A DNA stretch of 64,000 bases from JBBAGC01 sp964491265 (GTDB taxonomy: Bacteria; Spirochaetota; UBA4802; UBA5550): assembly GCA_964491265.1 (NCBI GenBank), contig CAZBFP010000001.1, positions 1 through 64,000 on the forward strand, given 5' to 3'. Under the pieces are notes generated by a model. It had not been told where the DNA came from and ran no database searches. It was given only the letters and a program-made list of their open reading frames with translations. This document shows positions 6,838 through 16,507 of this stretch, in pieces (the first letter of the stretch is position 1; every line of letters starts with the position of its first letter). The position numbers and the translations under genes were made by a program.

Positions 6838-9800
6838 ATCAGATCCTCCGCTTCAAATGTGTTAAGAGCTGGATCATCCTGCTCAATGTTCATAATCCCG
6901 GCTATTCTGCTGGACTGCTGCTGCAGTGTTGATTCAAAGAGATTTCTCACAGTTCTGCCGTTAGCGAAATTCTTATCACGGTTGTTATAAATATCATTAA
7001 GGCGCTGTTTAAGCTTTTCTGAAAAATTATCGGCCATACTCATTTTCCGTGACTTAACCATGCTCGCGAAAATTGCATAGAGTTCATCAGGTTTATAGTC
7101 TTCAAAATCTATCTTTCTCGGGAATCGGGAAGTGAGGCCGGGATTGCTTTCGAGAAATCTGTTCATGTCATTAATATAGCCTGCGGCTATAACAATAAAT
7201 CTCCCCCTGTCATCCTCCATCCGTTTAAGAAGGGTATCAACAGCTTCCTTACCGAAATCGTTCCCCCCCTGAGCAGGGACGAGAGCGTAAGCTTCGTCTA
7301 TAAAGAGTACACCGCCCATTGACTCGTTTATTGCTGTTGTTGTCTTTTGAGCAGTCTCACCTACATACTGCCCCACAAGTCCGCCCCGGTCTTTTTCAAC
7401 GAGATGCCCCTTTGAAAGAAGACCCATCTCTTTAAAAATGTTTGATATTATTCTACCCACTGTTGTTTTACCGGTACCGGGGTTACCGGTAAAGATATAA
7501 TGCAGTGTCATATTCGCTGCAGAAAGCTCCCCTTTGTTTCTCAGCTTTTCCGCCTTAAGATAATTTATAAGCTGGCTTACCTCTTTTTTGACAGCTGAGA
7601 GACCGATAAGACTGTTAAGCTGATCAAGGGCTTTTTCAAGTGAACCTTCATCTTTTTTAAGCGCAGGGAAATCTTCAGCTTCAATTATTGAATATAATGA
7701 GTTATCAATTTCTGTCTGTTCCGCTATAAGACGCGACAGTCTCATTGACTGATTCTGCAATATCTGCTCAAAGAGATTACGGATATCTCTTCCATTTCCA
7801 AAGTTTTCACCTCTGTTTTCATACATATATTTACAGTGCTGTTTTAAAGACTCAGCTGCATTATCAGAAAGTTTATAACCTTTACCCCCGGCGGTTAAAT
7901 GGAATATCTTTTCCAGTTCATCCGGCTTGTAGTCTTCAAAATGAAATTTTTTGGTAAACCTGCTGGGGAGCCCGGGATTTGATTTAAGAAATCTTTCCAT
8001 CTCTTTCTGATAACCGGCTGCCATAACAATATATTTCCCTTTATCATCCTCCATGCTTTTCATGAGTGTATCTATAGCTTCCTGGCTGAAACTGTCAGTC
8101 TGCCCCTCCGGAGTAAGGGTATAGGCTTCATCAATAAAAAGGACACCACCTATAGCCCTGTCGATTACAGACTTTACTTTTTTAGGTGTTGAACCTACAT
8201 ACTGACCCACCAGACCTGCCTTATCAACTTCAATAATATGATCTGATGGAAGGATGCCGATACTTTTAAAAAGTCCGGCAATAATGCGGGCAACGGTTGT
8301 TTTTCCTGTACCGGGGTTGCCGGTAAATACCATGTGAGGAGCAATGCTTGTTTTTTTACCCTCAATCTCTTCACGTTTACGCTGTATATTAACAAAGGAG
8401 ATAAGATCCCGGACCTCTTTCTTTATATTCTCCATACCCACAAGCTTATCAAGACTGGCCATTATCTCTTCCATTGAAGCAGTCTTTTGTAGTTCATAGC
8501 GGATATCGTCTGGAGTTATTAAATTCAGGGCTTCCGGCACTCTTTCTTCTGCTGTTAGATTAGAAAGCCGTGCTGCAAGATCCTGGGTAGTAGCTTCAAA
8601 AAGATTTCTAACTGTTCTGCCGTTGGCGAACCGTTTGTCACGTTTTTCAAAAATTTCTTTTAAAACATTTTTTAGTTTCTCTGATGCTTCCTCAGAGACA
8701 TTATAGCCCGAGCCTTCAGCCATAATCATAAATATTCTGTATAATTCTTCAGGTTTATAATCTTCAAGATGAAAGAAATGAGTAAATCTGCTTTTAAGAC
8801 CGGGGTTGGCAGAGATAAACCTCTGCATCTCCTCCTCGTAACCGGCTGCAATTACCACAAATTTACCCCTGTCATCCTCCATTCTCTTCATAAGGGCTTC
8901 AATTGCTTCCTGACCGAAAGTATCTTTAGCGCCATCTTCACCGGCAAGGGTATATGCCTCATCCACAAGAAGCACACCGCCCATAGCGTCATCACAGTAC
9001 TTATTCACATTAGGAGCGGTCTGCCCTACGTACTGAGCCACAAGTTTGCTTCTGTCAGTTTCAATAAGATGACCGCCGGGGAGAAGCCCTATTGACCTGA
9101 AGAGTTCACCAAGAATACGCGCCACGGTTGTTTTACCTGTACCGGGATTTCCGGTAAAAACGATATGAACACCTATTTTTGCACCCTTCATACCCGCCTT
9201 AAGCTGCTCCTGCTGAATATTGATTGCCTGAGCCAGTTTTTTTATCTCTTTTTTTACTTCATCAAGACCAACCAGATTTTCCATTGAAGATATAATCTCA
9301 TCTGGAGTTTTTCGCTTCACTCCCTCATCCGGAATGTCTGGTGATATAATCAGGGCAAGGTCATCATTAGAGAGCTGACCAGCTTCAGCAAGTCTGTTGC
9401 TTTGAAGATTCATTATTTCAGGTATTATTTTACGTTCAACCAGCCAGCCGTTTTTAAACTCGCTTTCCCCCGAATAAACCACTGTCCGGACATAATCTCT
9501 TAATCTTTCCGCAGCCTCTTCATCCACCTTATAGCTGTATACTCCAAGTTTAAGCAGGGTTATCTGGGATATCTCTTCAGCTGAATAATCGGTAAAATCA
9601 AAAAACACACCTATACGCTGTTTTTCCTCCCTGTTCTTATCAAAATATTCATCTAAAGGCTCTTTTATTCCAGCCATAATAACAATAATATCATCCCCCG
9701 CAGTTGCAAGGGTTCTGATTATAGTTGAGATAGCCGGAGTTATTTTATGTATTTCATCAAAAAACAGAATTCCGCCCCGTGCTTTATCAATCCACTTTTT

Positions 9801-10250
9801 CACAGCACCTTGCAGATTCTGCCCCTCACGGTTCATCATTTCATAATCGATTTCAAGAAGTGTACCATTAGAAAGGGCGCCGATCTTTTTAAACTCCTGG
9901 GCAAAATAACGGGCTACCAGTGTTTTGCCTGTTCCTGTCCGCCCCATAAAAACGGAATGAAGATAGAGAGGATTAACCGGCATCCCTTTACTTTTGCGCT
10001 CATTATATATTTTAACCCTGTTTACTATCTGGGTTATATTCTTTTTAACATGCTCAAGACCAACTATACCGGTAAGATTTATTTCAGTGTTAGAATGTGA
10101 ATCAGAGCCCGAGGCCGCCTGAACAGGTTTGCCGCACTCTTTACAGAATTTAGCAATTAAGCGGTTCTGCCTGCCGCAGCTGCCGCATATAATCTTTTGC
10201 TTATTATCCTGCTGCTGTTGATGCTGCTTATTCTGTGTTTGTGTATCCAT
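6834..10250 (-). CDS. Four-module CbxX/SpoVK-type AAA+ ATPase with zinc ribbon
   Basis: A 1138-residue cytoplasmic ATPase with an N-terminal zinc ribbon (CGSCG...FCKECG, 22-40) and four AAA+ modules in a row. Walker A motifs are GRTGTGKT (103-110) and GNPGTGKT at 367-374, 644-651 and about 922-929. Walker B motifs are FFDEIH, LVDEAY, FIDEAY and FIDEAY. Modules 2-4 are close relatives of CbxX/CfqX (FANGRTVRNLFE, SRF arginine finger); module 1 is more diverged. Known relatives (CbbX, EccA, SpoVK) usually carry one or two AAA modules, so four in one chain is unusual and may build a ring from fewer subunits. CbbX-type ATPases remodel proteins by pulling on termini. Here the client is unknown. It overlaps the FHA gene and follows the zinc-ribbon gene by 11 bases. 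Confidence 0.92.
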   Translation of the reverse strand: MDTQTQNKQHQQQQDNKQKIICGSCGRQNRLIAKFCKECGKPVQAASGSDSHSNTEINLTGIVGLEHVKKNITQIVNRVKIYNERKSKGMPVNPLYLHSVFMGRTGTGKTLVARYFAQEFKKIGALSNGTLLEIDYEMMNREGQNLQGAVKKWIDKARGGILFFDEIHKITPAISTIIRTLATAGDDIIVIMAGIKEPLDEYFDKNREEKQRIGVFFDFTDYSAEEISQITLLKLGVYSYKVDEEAAERLRDYVRTVVYSGESEFKNGWLVERKIIPEIMNLQSNRLAEAGQLSNDDLALIISPDIPDEGVKRKTPDEIISSMENLVGLDEVKKEIKKLAQAINIQQEQLKAGMKGAKIGVHIVFTGNPGTGKTTVARILGELFRSIGLLPGGHLIETDRSKLVAQYVGQTAPNVNKYCDDAMGGVLLVDEAYTLAGEDGAKDTFGQEAIEALMKRMEDDRGKFVVIAAGYEEEMQRFISANPGLKSRFTHFFHLEDYKPEELYRIFMIMAEGSGYNVSEEASEKLKNVLKEIFEKRDKRFANGRTVRNLFEATTQDLAARLSNLTAEERVPEALNLITPDDIRYELQKTASMEEIMASLDKLVGMENIKKEVRDLISFVNIQRKREEIEGKKTSIAPHMVFTGNPGTGKTTVARIIAGLFKSIGILPSDHIIEVDKAGLVGQYVGSTPKKVKSVIDRAIGGVLFIDEAYTLTPEGQTDSFSQEAIDTLMKSMEDDKGKYIVMAAGYQKEMERFLKSNPGLPSRFTKKFHFEDYKPDELEKIFHLTAGGKGYKLSDNAAESLKQHCKYMYENRGENFGNGRDIRNLFEQILQNQSMRLSRLIAEQTEIDNSLYSIIEAEDFPALKKDEGSLEKALDQLNSLIGLSAVKKEVSQLINYLKAEKLRNKGELSAANMTLHYIFTGNPGTGKTTVGRIISNIFKEMGLLSKGHLVEKDRGGLVGQYVGETAQKTTTAINESMGGVLFIDEAYALVPAQGGNDFGKEAVDTLLKRMEDDRGRFIVIAAGYINDMNRFLESNPGLTSRFPRKIDFEDYKPDELYAIFASMVKSRKMSMADNFSEKLKQRLNDIYNNRDKNFANGRTVRNLFESTLQQQSSRIAGIMNIEQDDPALNTFEAEDLI

Positions 10251-10261
10251 ATTAATCCCTG

Positions 10262-11224
10262 TTATTGTTTTATGAAAAACTGTTGTGTTCTTTCTTGACT
10301 AGAATCAATAAAATAACCATTTATTGTATCGCCTGCTTCATTAACAGTACCGCAGAAACAAAAATGACCGCTATTACCTCTAAGCTGGCGTATGTGAGTG
10401 GATTGGATGCTAAATGATCTTGAATTCCATGAGCCTGACAGATAATAAACACACTCTCTGTTAGCGATCTGCCAATGGCTATTCCCGGAAACAACTTCCC
10501 CATTTAATGTAATTTTCATTATTTCTACCCACTGAGAGGTTGAAATCCACACCCCTTCAAATCTTCTATTGTATCTTTCCTGCTCTTCCCTTACCCGTAT
10601 CTCCTCATCTACTCTTTCTTTTTCAGCACTAACATAGCCGCGAAGTCTTTCAACCGACTTTTTTAACTGTTTCATCTCTTCAGGGTCGATAGTTTTTATC
10701 TTCTTTAAGCCGGATGAATAAAACTCTTCTATTATCTTCTCCCTCTCATTAAAGTACTCTCTCTCTCGAAGAAGGATAATCCGCTGGCGTTTTTTCTCCT
10801 GCTCTTTCTGCATAGCAGGGGTAAGTGATACATTCAGCTCATTTATTATTAAAACTGCGTCTGTTTCTGACATCTCATGTATTTCTATCTTTTCTGTATC
10901 TATGCTCATGAAATTCCGGGCAGTTTCACTTAAAGGTTCACCGCACTCTGCACAGAAATCAGTATATTGAATAATGTTACACCTTGAACAAGTATAACCG
11001 TCAGAGTTTGCACCACAAAATTCACAGTAAATCCCTGTAATAATTTCAGCGCAAACAGGGCACTCTCTTGTTTTATTTTCAAGATTAGAACCGCAATCAC
11101 CGCAAAAACGGGTTTCCGGTTCATTCATGTATCCGCATTGAGCACACTTGAGCTGGTCAGATTGTTTCTGCTGCTGTTGATGTTGTTCTAACTGTTGTTC
11201 CTGTTGTGTTTGTTTATCCTGCAT
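10262..11224 (-). CDS. Multi-zinc-ribbon protein with coiled coil
   Basis: About 320 residues. A Gln-rich N-terminus is followed by several zinc ribbons: CAQCG...FCGDCG, CPVCA...YCEFCG and CSRC...FCAECG. A charged helix-rich region (roughly residues 130-215) looks like a coiled coil. The C-terminal 100 residues form a beta-rich module with many aromatic residues and no known name. The start is taken at ATG 11224, with GAAGGT upstream; earlier starts would overlap the preceding gene. Gln-rich tracts also open the AAA protein, and zinc ribbons occur in three of the six cluster proteins, so a shared partner or zinc-ribbon-mediated assembly is plausible. No enzymatic activity is visible. Confidence 0.7.
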   Translation of the reverse strand: MQDKQTQQEQQLEQHQQQQKQSDQLKCAQCGYMNEPETRFCGDCGSNLENKTRECPVCAEIITGIYCEFCGANSDGYTCSRCNIIQYTDFCAECGEPLSETARNFMSIDTEKIEIHEMSETDAVLIINELNVSLTPAMQKEQEKKRQRIILLREREYFNEREKIIEEFYSSGLKKIKTIDPEEMKQLKKSVERLRGYVSAEKERVDEEIRVREEQERYNRRFEGVWISTSQWVEIMKITLNGEVVSGNSHWQIANRECVYYLSGSWNSRSFSIQSTHIRQLRGNSGHFCFCGTVNEAGDTINGYFIDSSQERTQQFFIKQ

Positions 11225-11228
11225 GTTT

Positions 11229-11957
11229 TTACCTTCGATATTCATTATACTTTTCAAATATCGCTTTTATATCATTTCTTAGCCTCTTTTTCAGCTCTGT
11301 ATTATTTTTAAATAAAATTGCCTTTCTATTTCTTATATCAAAGGGGAGATTGTTACCCTTTGGAGCGATAATTATAATTTTTTTCTTCAAAGCATCAGCA
11401 ACGCCTAACTCATAATATACATTCGCATTAATTTCTGAAAGATCACAAATGAATAAACCACACTCCAGTATATTTTTTTCAATTTCATGAGGTATATCTA
11501 CAGATTCTCCAATATGCATATCCATTCTAAAATATTCTATAGAGTTATATGTATTTTTTAGCTCATTGCAAACTTCTATAATAGCAGAGAAATGATCTTC
11601 ATACTTTTCGTCAAAAGGCATAGCTATAAATATTTTATAGGGATATTTATACTGTATACTTCTTGGGTTATTGAAATAAAATATGGCTTCACCGGTTATT
11701 GAGTTAAAATTTAATTTTTCACACAATTTTAAACCTTCAATATAAAAATATTGATTATAATTTAAAATTGAATCTTTGATAATTTGCTCGCTCTCTTTAA
11801 CTGGTTTAAATTCACCCTTAACCATGGTTTTCAATAAACCAGATATAATGTTGAAAGTACCCACCAATTTATATTTTTTAAGGTCTTCACTTGAAAAGCC
11901 AACCACTTCAGGGAGCTCTGGCCCAATATAATAAACTTGATATTTCTGTTTTTCCAT
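11229..11957 (-). CDS. Nucleoside deoxyribosyltransferase/TIR-like domain protein
   Basis: A 242-residue protein. The C-terminal 140 residues show a Rossmann-like pattern: KIFIAMPFDEKYEDHF, then ECGLFICDLSEINANVYYEL, then GVADALKKKIIIIAP. The sequence DLSxxNxNVxYELG with its Glu is the hallmark of the nucleoside 2-deoxyribosyltransferase and TIR-like group, which cleaves N-glycosidic bonds in nucleotides or NAD in several conflict and stress systems. The N-terminal 100 residues are unrecognised and probably regulatory. It sits between the kinase and the zinc-ribbon protein, on the same strand, with 117 bases before the kinase end. Catalytic activity and substrate are not shown; signalling without catalysis is possible. 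Confidence 0.65.
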   Translation of the reverse strand: MEKQKYQVYYIGPELPEVVGFSSEDLKKYKLVGTFNIISGLLKTMVKGEFKPVKESEQIIKDSILNYNQYFYIEGLKLCEKLNFNSITGEAIFYFNNPRSIQYKYPYKIFIAMPFDEKYEDHFSAIIEVCNELKNTYNSIEYFRMDMHIGESVDIPHEIEKNILECGLFICDLSEINANVYYELGVADALKKKIIIIAPKGNNLPFDIRNRKAILFKNNTELKKRLRNDIKAIFEKYNEYRR

Positions 11958-12074
11958 AATAATTATACCTCCTTATTTTTCCTAGGACTCTTTAAAATTG
12001 GGAAAAAAATAAAAGCTGGTACACACAAAAGGGAGATTTTAAAAATTATTAAGGTTTCCTAAACCTTTTATCAA

Positions 12075-15000
12075 TCATACATTTCCGGGCTCACTATCCA
12101 TTCCCATACTCATAACAAATGTAATTATACCAGCGATCCAAACTCCATTAAACAAACCTATCATCAGTAATGCAAGTGCATATATGATCATCGGTGTCAT
12201 CAATAACCAGAAGAGATTTTTATTATTAAATTCAAGTGACTCTTCTCGAAGATTTCTTATGTATAAAAATTTTAAAAAAGGAAAAGAGTAAAGACCTGAA
12301 ACTAATAATATGGGGAACGCGAAATAATCTTCCATTCTTTGAAAGAGTACTGCATACACAAGGATTATCAGACCAACTAAAAGCGGCCCCAAAGTTAACC
12401 AGATGATTGTGTTTTTCCATTTTGCTTTTCTACTCAGATCTTCAAAATATATCCGCTGCTGTTCTTTTATTCTCCGCTCCTCTTTCTCCGCCTCTTCACG
12501 TTTTCGCTCTTCTTCTATCCTCCGCTGTTCTTCCTCTTCACGAATTCGCTCTTCTTCTATCCTCTGTTCATCATCTAATCTCTGCTTTTCATTAATTGAC
12601 ATCCATTTGTGATTTTTATAAACGATTTCATCTCTAAGTATATGTTCAAAATTTTCCCAGGTTTTATCCATGTCCTTCCAGGCATCGATTATCTTACCTC
12701 TCCCTTTAATCTTAAACCATGTAACAAGAATAGACCCTGAATCGTTCATTTGCTCAAACAATTTATTTTTTAATTCATCTGGTATATGAAGTAAATCCTG
12801 AACCTCTGTTATTGAATAATTCTCATCAATAAAAGAATTGATTACACCACCTGTTATCCTGAAATAAAATTCATGAATTATTCTTGCTACATATTCGGTC
12901 TTTAAATCGTATTGAACCGGTTCAATTATGCTATTTGATTCATTTGTAATTTGAGTATAATATTTAGGCAAATTATTATAATAATCATTACTTTTTTCTG
13001 AAGGTAATCTTTTTTCAAACCATTCTTCAGCTAATTCTTTATTATATATCAAAAGCCAGGGAAAAAGTTCTGTTCTTTTATCAGAAAAATATTTAATAAG
13101 CACATCAACATCTGATAGATTTATATCTTCAGTTATTCTGCAGGGGGAAGAAGGATCCAGCTTGAAAATAACTGTTGTTAATAATTCATCATCACTTAAG
13201 TCAGACTTTTTAATATTTTTTAAAAAATTTTCTAAAGAGGGATCAACGGCTGATAACCATTTTTCGATTAAACCAAATTCTAAATACTTGCCAGCCATAA
13301 TACGGTCTGATGACATAGCATCTGACAATTCAGCAGTAGACACAATAAGCTTTTCGCCGAAAACAAGACTGCCATTTTTTAAAATTTCCTCTGTTGTTTC
13401 TGAAATCTTTTTGAGCACCTTTGTGTCATCAGGCTTAATTTTCACAGCCTGTACATAATCGGCCAAAGCATCAATTAATCTATTTAACTTCCTGAAGGCG
13501 TCACCTCGCCCTAAGTACGAAGAAACTGTCCCTTTAATTCTTATTGATTTGGTGTAATACTCTACCGCTTCTTCGTTAAAACCGGTTTTACTTTTCAGAT
13601 AGCCCCAAAAAGTGTAAACATCCGGATTATTTTCATTGAGATTTAAAGCAGATTCAAGATTGGAAATAGCGTCATCAAATTTATTATCTTTAATTTTTGT
13701 ATAGGCCCTTTTTAAATATTGTTGAATCCAGCCATCTTTAATCTCAGACAATTGAGATTCCACACTCCTATTGTTTTTTAAAAGCCAAAGATATAATATT
13801 GATTGGAGCCTACGGTTTTTTGATAAGATGGAGTTAACTGAATTGTATTCTACAGGGCTAAGCTCCTCTAAAACTCTTTCTTTTAAGTTTTCAGGTATTT
13901 CTATAATATCTCTTAAAGATGTTATTTCATAATTATTCTCAGGGAATGGCCGTATCATCTCTCCTGCCAGAGAAATATATATCTGATTTGTATTTTTAAT
14001 TAAATTAAACTCAGACAAATCCCCTGATCTATTATACTCAATTTTTGCAGCTTTTAGCTGCTGCCCAAGCTCCGGCATGTTAACTGAAAGCCATATATAA
14101 AAATCCGGGTATTTATTTTTAAAAATTACTTCACCCATCAGATGAGGTTTAACTCGAATTAATTCTACTAATTCAGCTACATCCCTGATAATTGCATTCT
14201 CGTCAACCCTGCAGGGTAAATCAGGATTTAATTTAAAAATCAAAGTAGAAGTTTTTTCATCATCACTAATGTCCATTTCTTTTATATCCATAATATCATT
14301 AGCAAGGGATTCATCAAATTTCATTGCCCACTGGTCGAACATGCCCCGCATGAGATACTTTTTCCCCAATTCCCTGTCGGCATTTACAGCTTCAACAAGG
14401 TCATCTATTGAGCTTATGGTCTTATCACCGAACTTCAATGCCGGAACATTCTGCCGTTGCACTTCCTGAAAGACCGGAACAACCTCTCCTTTTAGCCATC
14501 GGGAAACCTCACTATACTTCCATCTTTTATCATGCCGTACTGTAAGAAGGCCCCTTATTAGTTTTTGAAAATGAGGGCTTATCTTCTGTGCCTCTTGTCT
14601 TGAAAGCAGATCATCTGCCACACGCCCTTCAATAGTGTCTCTCATAATATGAAGAGGATTTCTCCCTGCGAAAGGATTTATACCGGTTAAAAGTTCAAAA
14701 ACAGTTATACCTAAGGCATAGTAGTCAACTTCAGGGCCTATAAGTATTTTTACTTTATTATCATCTTTTGCTATACCGTAAAGTTCAGGGGCAGCATAAC
14801 CTTCCGATAGAGCAAGCGTGGAGGTCATTCTTTTACTCATCCCTCCTGCAGTATCAAGCTCAGAAGAGATCCCGAAGTCACCCAGAAGAAGGTCACTTCC
14901 ATCCGCATTTTTATAAAAAAGATTACCCGGTTTTATATCCCTGTGTATGACCCCCTCTTTGTGGAGGTGAAGAAAGGCATTTATAGTTTCATCTATTATC

Positions 15001-15437
15001 TGTTTAACATCAGATTCCGGCATGGGAAGATACTTAAAAGTACCGTCAGGATTTTTATCATCAAGCGTCCCCCCCTCTGCATACTCCATAATTTCATAGA
15101 ATCTGCCCTTGTGAGTGCCGTACTCATACAAAGTTATAATATCCGGGTGGACAATATTATGGAACTTGAGGAGTATATCTTCTTTAGGTTTAAAATTAGC
15201 ATGATAATACTTAATAATAGCTTTTAAACTCTCTTTTTGAGCTGAAAAAATCTCAGCTTCTCCAGTGCTGGCAGAAATAAGAGCTTTAACCTCGTATCCT
15301 TTAATTACTTCACCGGATTTTAATGAGCCGGTAAAAGCGGATGAGTCAGATGAAGGAGTATCCGGCACTTCCATCCTTTCAGTTTTATTGTTGGCTGGAA
15401 TATTCATCCTTTCTGTCTTCGGGCTGTTATCTGTCAT
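12075..15437 (-). CDS. Ser/Thr protein kinase with TPR, coiled coil and membrane tail
   Basis: A 1120-residue Hanks-type kinase and first gene of the cluster. The catalytic domain spans about 45-325: IIKYYH holds the ATP-binding Lys, HRDIKPGN and GDFGIS carry the catalytic and metal Asp residues, and YAAPE follows. The glycine-rich loop is weak (ISASTGEAEIF). A repeated module beginning GDKTISSIDDLVEAV and FGEKLIVSTAELSDAM occurs twice (about 340-430 and 690-790). Three TPR-like repeats lie near 575-680. A Glu/Arg-rich coiled coil near 960-1010 leads to about four membrane helices, so the kinase domain is cytoplasmic and C-terminally anchored, the reverse of the usual PASTA-kinase order. The N-terminus has two TERM motifs that look like autophosphorylation or FHA-docking sites. 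ATG at 15437 has GGAAGAGGA upstream. Confidence 0.9.
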   Translation of the reverse strand: MTDNSPKTERMNIPANNKTERMEVPDTPSSDSSAFTGSLKSGEVIKGYEVKALISASTGEAEIFSAQKESLKAIIKYYHANFKPKEDILLKFHNIVHPDIITLYEYGTHKGRFYEIMEYAEGGTLDDKNPDGTFKYLPMPESDVKQIIDETINAFLHLHKEGVIHRDIKPGNLFYKNADGSDLLLGDFGISSELDTAGGMSKRMTSTLALSEGYAAPELYGIAKDDNKVKILIGPEVDYYALGITVFELLTGINPFAGRNPLHIMRDTIEGRVADDLLSRQEAQKISPHFQKLIRGLLTVRHDKRWKYSEVSRWLKGEVVPVFQEVQRQNVPALKFGDKTISSIDDLVEAVNADRELGKKYLMRGMFDQWAMKFDESLANDIMDIKEMDISDDEKTSTLIFKLNPDLPCRVDENAIIRDVAELVELIRVKPHLMGEVIFKNKYPDFYIWLSVNMPELGQQLKAAKIEYNRSGDLSEFNLIKNTNQIYISLAGEMIRPFPENNYEITSLRDIIEIPENLKERVLEELSPVEYNSVNSILSKNRRLQSILYLWLLKNNRSVESQLSEIKDGWIQQYLKRAYTKIKDNKFDDAISNLESALNLNENNPDVYTFWGYLKSKTGFNEEAVEYYTKSIRIKGTVSSYLGRGDAFRKLNRLIDALADYVQAVKIKPDDTKVLKKISETTEEILKNGSLVFGEKLIVSTAELSDAMSSDRIMAGKYLEFGLIEKWLSAVDPSLENFLKNIKKSDLSDDELLTTVIFKLDPSSPCRITEDINLSDVDVLIKYFSDKRTELFPWLLIYNKELAEEWFEKRLPSEKSNDYYNNLPKYYTQITNESNSIIEPVQYDLKTEYVARIIHEFYFRITGGVINSFIDENYSITEVQDLLHIPDELKNKLFEQMNDSGSILVTWFKIKGRGKIIDAWKDMDKTWENFEHILRDEIVYKNHKWMSINEKQRLDDEQRIEEERIREEEEQRRIEEERKREEAEKEERRIKEQQRIYFEDLSRKAKWKNTIIWLTLGPLLVGLIILVYAVLFQRMEDYFAFPILLVSGLYSFPFLKFLYIRNLREESLEFNNKNLFWLLMTPMIIYALALLMIGLFNGVWIAGIITFVMSMGMDSEPGNV

Positions 15438-15785
15438 TGTAATTATCCTCTTCCTTCAGTGTAATGCCTACTTCATCATCTACATACACTTAATTTTAGT
15501 TAAAAAACAAAAAAGTATCGGAAACATATTAATTGCCTTATAAACGATTATGGTTTAATTATTAATTAAATGAGAGAAGTTCTGCTGCGGTTTCAACATT
15601 CCTTCCCTGAATTATTTTTTCAGTAATACTTTTACCATTTGATGCATCTTATTCATGGGAGGATTTTTTATATATGTACGAAATTATATTTCTATTCAAA
15701 AATTAGTCAAGCACAATCAGGCTTTTACACAGTAAAGCATCTTCAGCTTCAAAGGCTGCTTATTCCTTATACAACCGAGAAATTA
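15438..15785. other. Intergenic region upstream of the kinase operon
   Basis: About 350 bases without a convincing gene. It is AT-rich and should carry the promoter of the minus-strand kinase operon next to 15437; no clear -35/-10 pair stands out. A 27-codon open stretch on the minus strand near 15560-15645 has no start codon and matches nothing I recognise. Confidence 0.4.
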
Positions 15786-16463
15786 TTATTCCCATAACCC
15801 TTTTTCAATAAGCCTGGCACCAGAATGAATTTCATTATAAACATAAACAGCCGTTGAAATGCCATTGATATCTACAAGCTCTTTTCTATAACCTGCGCCA
15901 ACTTCCATATTATGTATATTATTATCACAGCTGCTGTCAAAAATCTCATACAATTCACCATGGACCAGGTCATTTTCCTTACCTGTCAAAACAATACATG
16001 GATAACTCCCAAGGTCATACATCAGCGCCCCCTTTAAGACCGCCTCCCCCCAATAAAAGCTTTTCTGATCAAAACCAAACCTGTTGTGATTATAAAAACC
16101 CATTTTTAATGTTCCATAAACAAATAAAGGGGTCGTCGCCTCAGGTATATCTATATATTCATTTATATCGTATGTGTACACATCGGTTTTTAACTCTTCA
16201 ATATATTGCACCACTTTCCAGCGAAAATATCCTCTTTCACGACGATCCTTTTTTACCACATTCATTTTTTTCAATAAATCATCATTATTTACAAAGAGTT
16301 CAACAAATCGTTCAAGAGTCATCTCCGGATCTGACACCTTAACCCCTTTTTCTAAATCAGGCGGATAATAACTGATATTAAATCTTTCTCTTATCGCTGG
16401 TGTACTTATAATTTTATTCATAACCTTTTTTAATTCTTTTTTCCCGAACATATAATTTTTCAT
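15786..16463 (-). CDS. Gamma-glutamylcyclotransferase-like protein
   Basis: 225 residues. The C-terminal 115 residues are a GGCT/AIG2-like domain: PLFVYGTLKMG gives the substrate-binding loop and a Glu sits in NMEVGAGYRKE, the place of the catalytic acid. Such domains turn gamma-glutamyl amines or peptides into 5-oxoproline, or act on related small amides. The N-terminal 110 residues are charged, helical and unrecognised, so this is longer than a plain GGCT protein (about 150 residues). A second start at codon 5 is equally possible. It opens a run of small minus-strand genes that are spaced rather than overlapping. Confidence 0.7.
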   Translation of the reverse strand: MKNYMFGKKELKKVMNKIISTPAIRERFNISYYPPDLEKGVKVSDPEMTLERFVELFVNNDDLLKKMNVVKKDRRERGYFRWKVVQYIEELKTDVYTYDINEYIDIPEATTPLFVYGTLKMGFYNHNRFGFDQKSFYWGEAVLKGALMYDLGSYPCIVLTGKENDLVHGELYEIFDSSCDNNIHNMEVGAGYRKELVDINGISTAVYVYNEIHSGARLIEKGLWE

Positions 16464-16507
16464 TTTTTTTGAAAAGCCTCCACTTTGATTAAAGATTTGT
16501 CAGGGTT

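Noticed and set aside
9747..10100. Gene on the strand opposite the ATPase gene
   Set aside because: Like many other frames lying across coding genes it has no ribosome site and no family resemblance, while the minus-strand frame is a well-conserved ATPase.
5496..15437. Type VI or type VII secretion locus
   Set aside because: Kinase, phosphatase, FHA and CbxX-type ATPase occur near both, but there are no sheath, tube, membrane-pore, WXG100 or FtsK/SpoIIIE genes.
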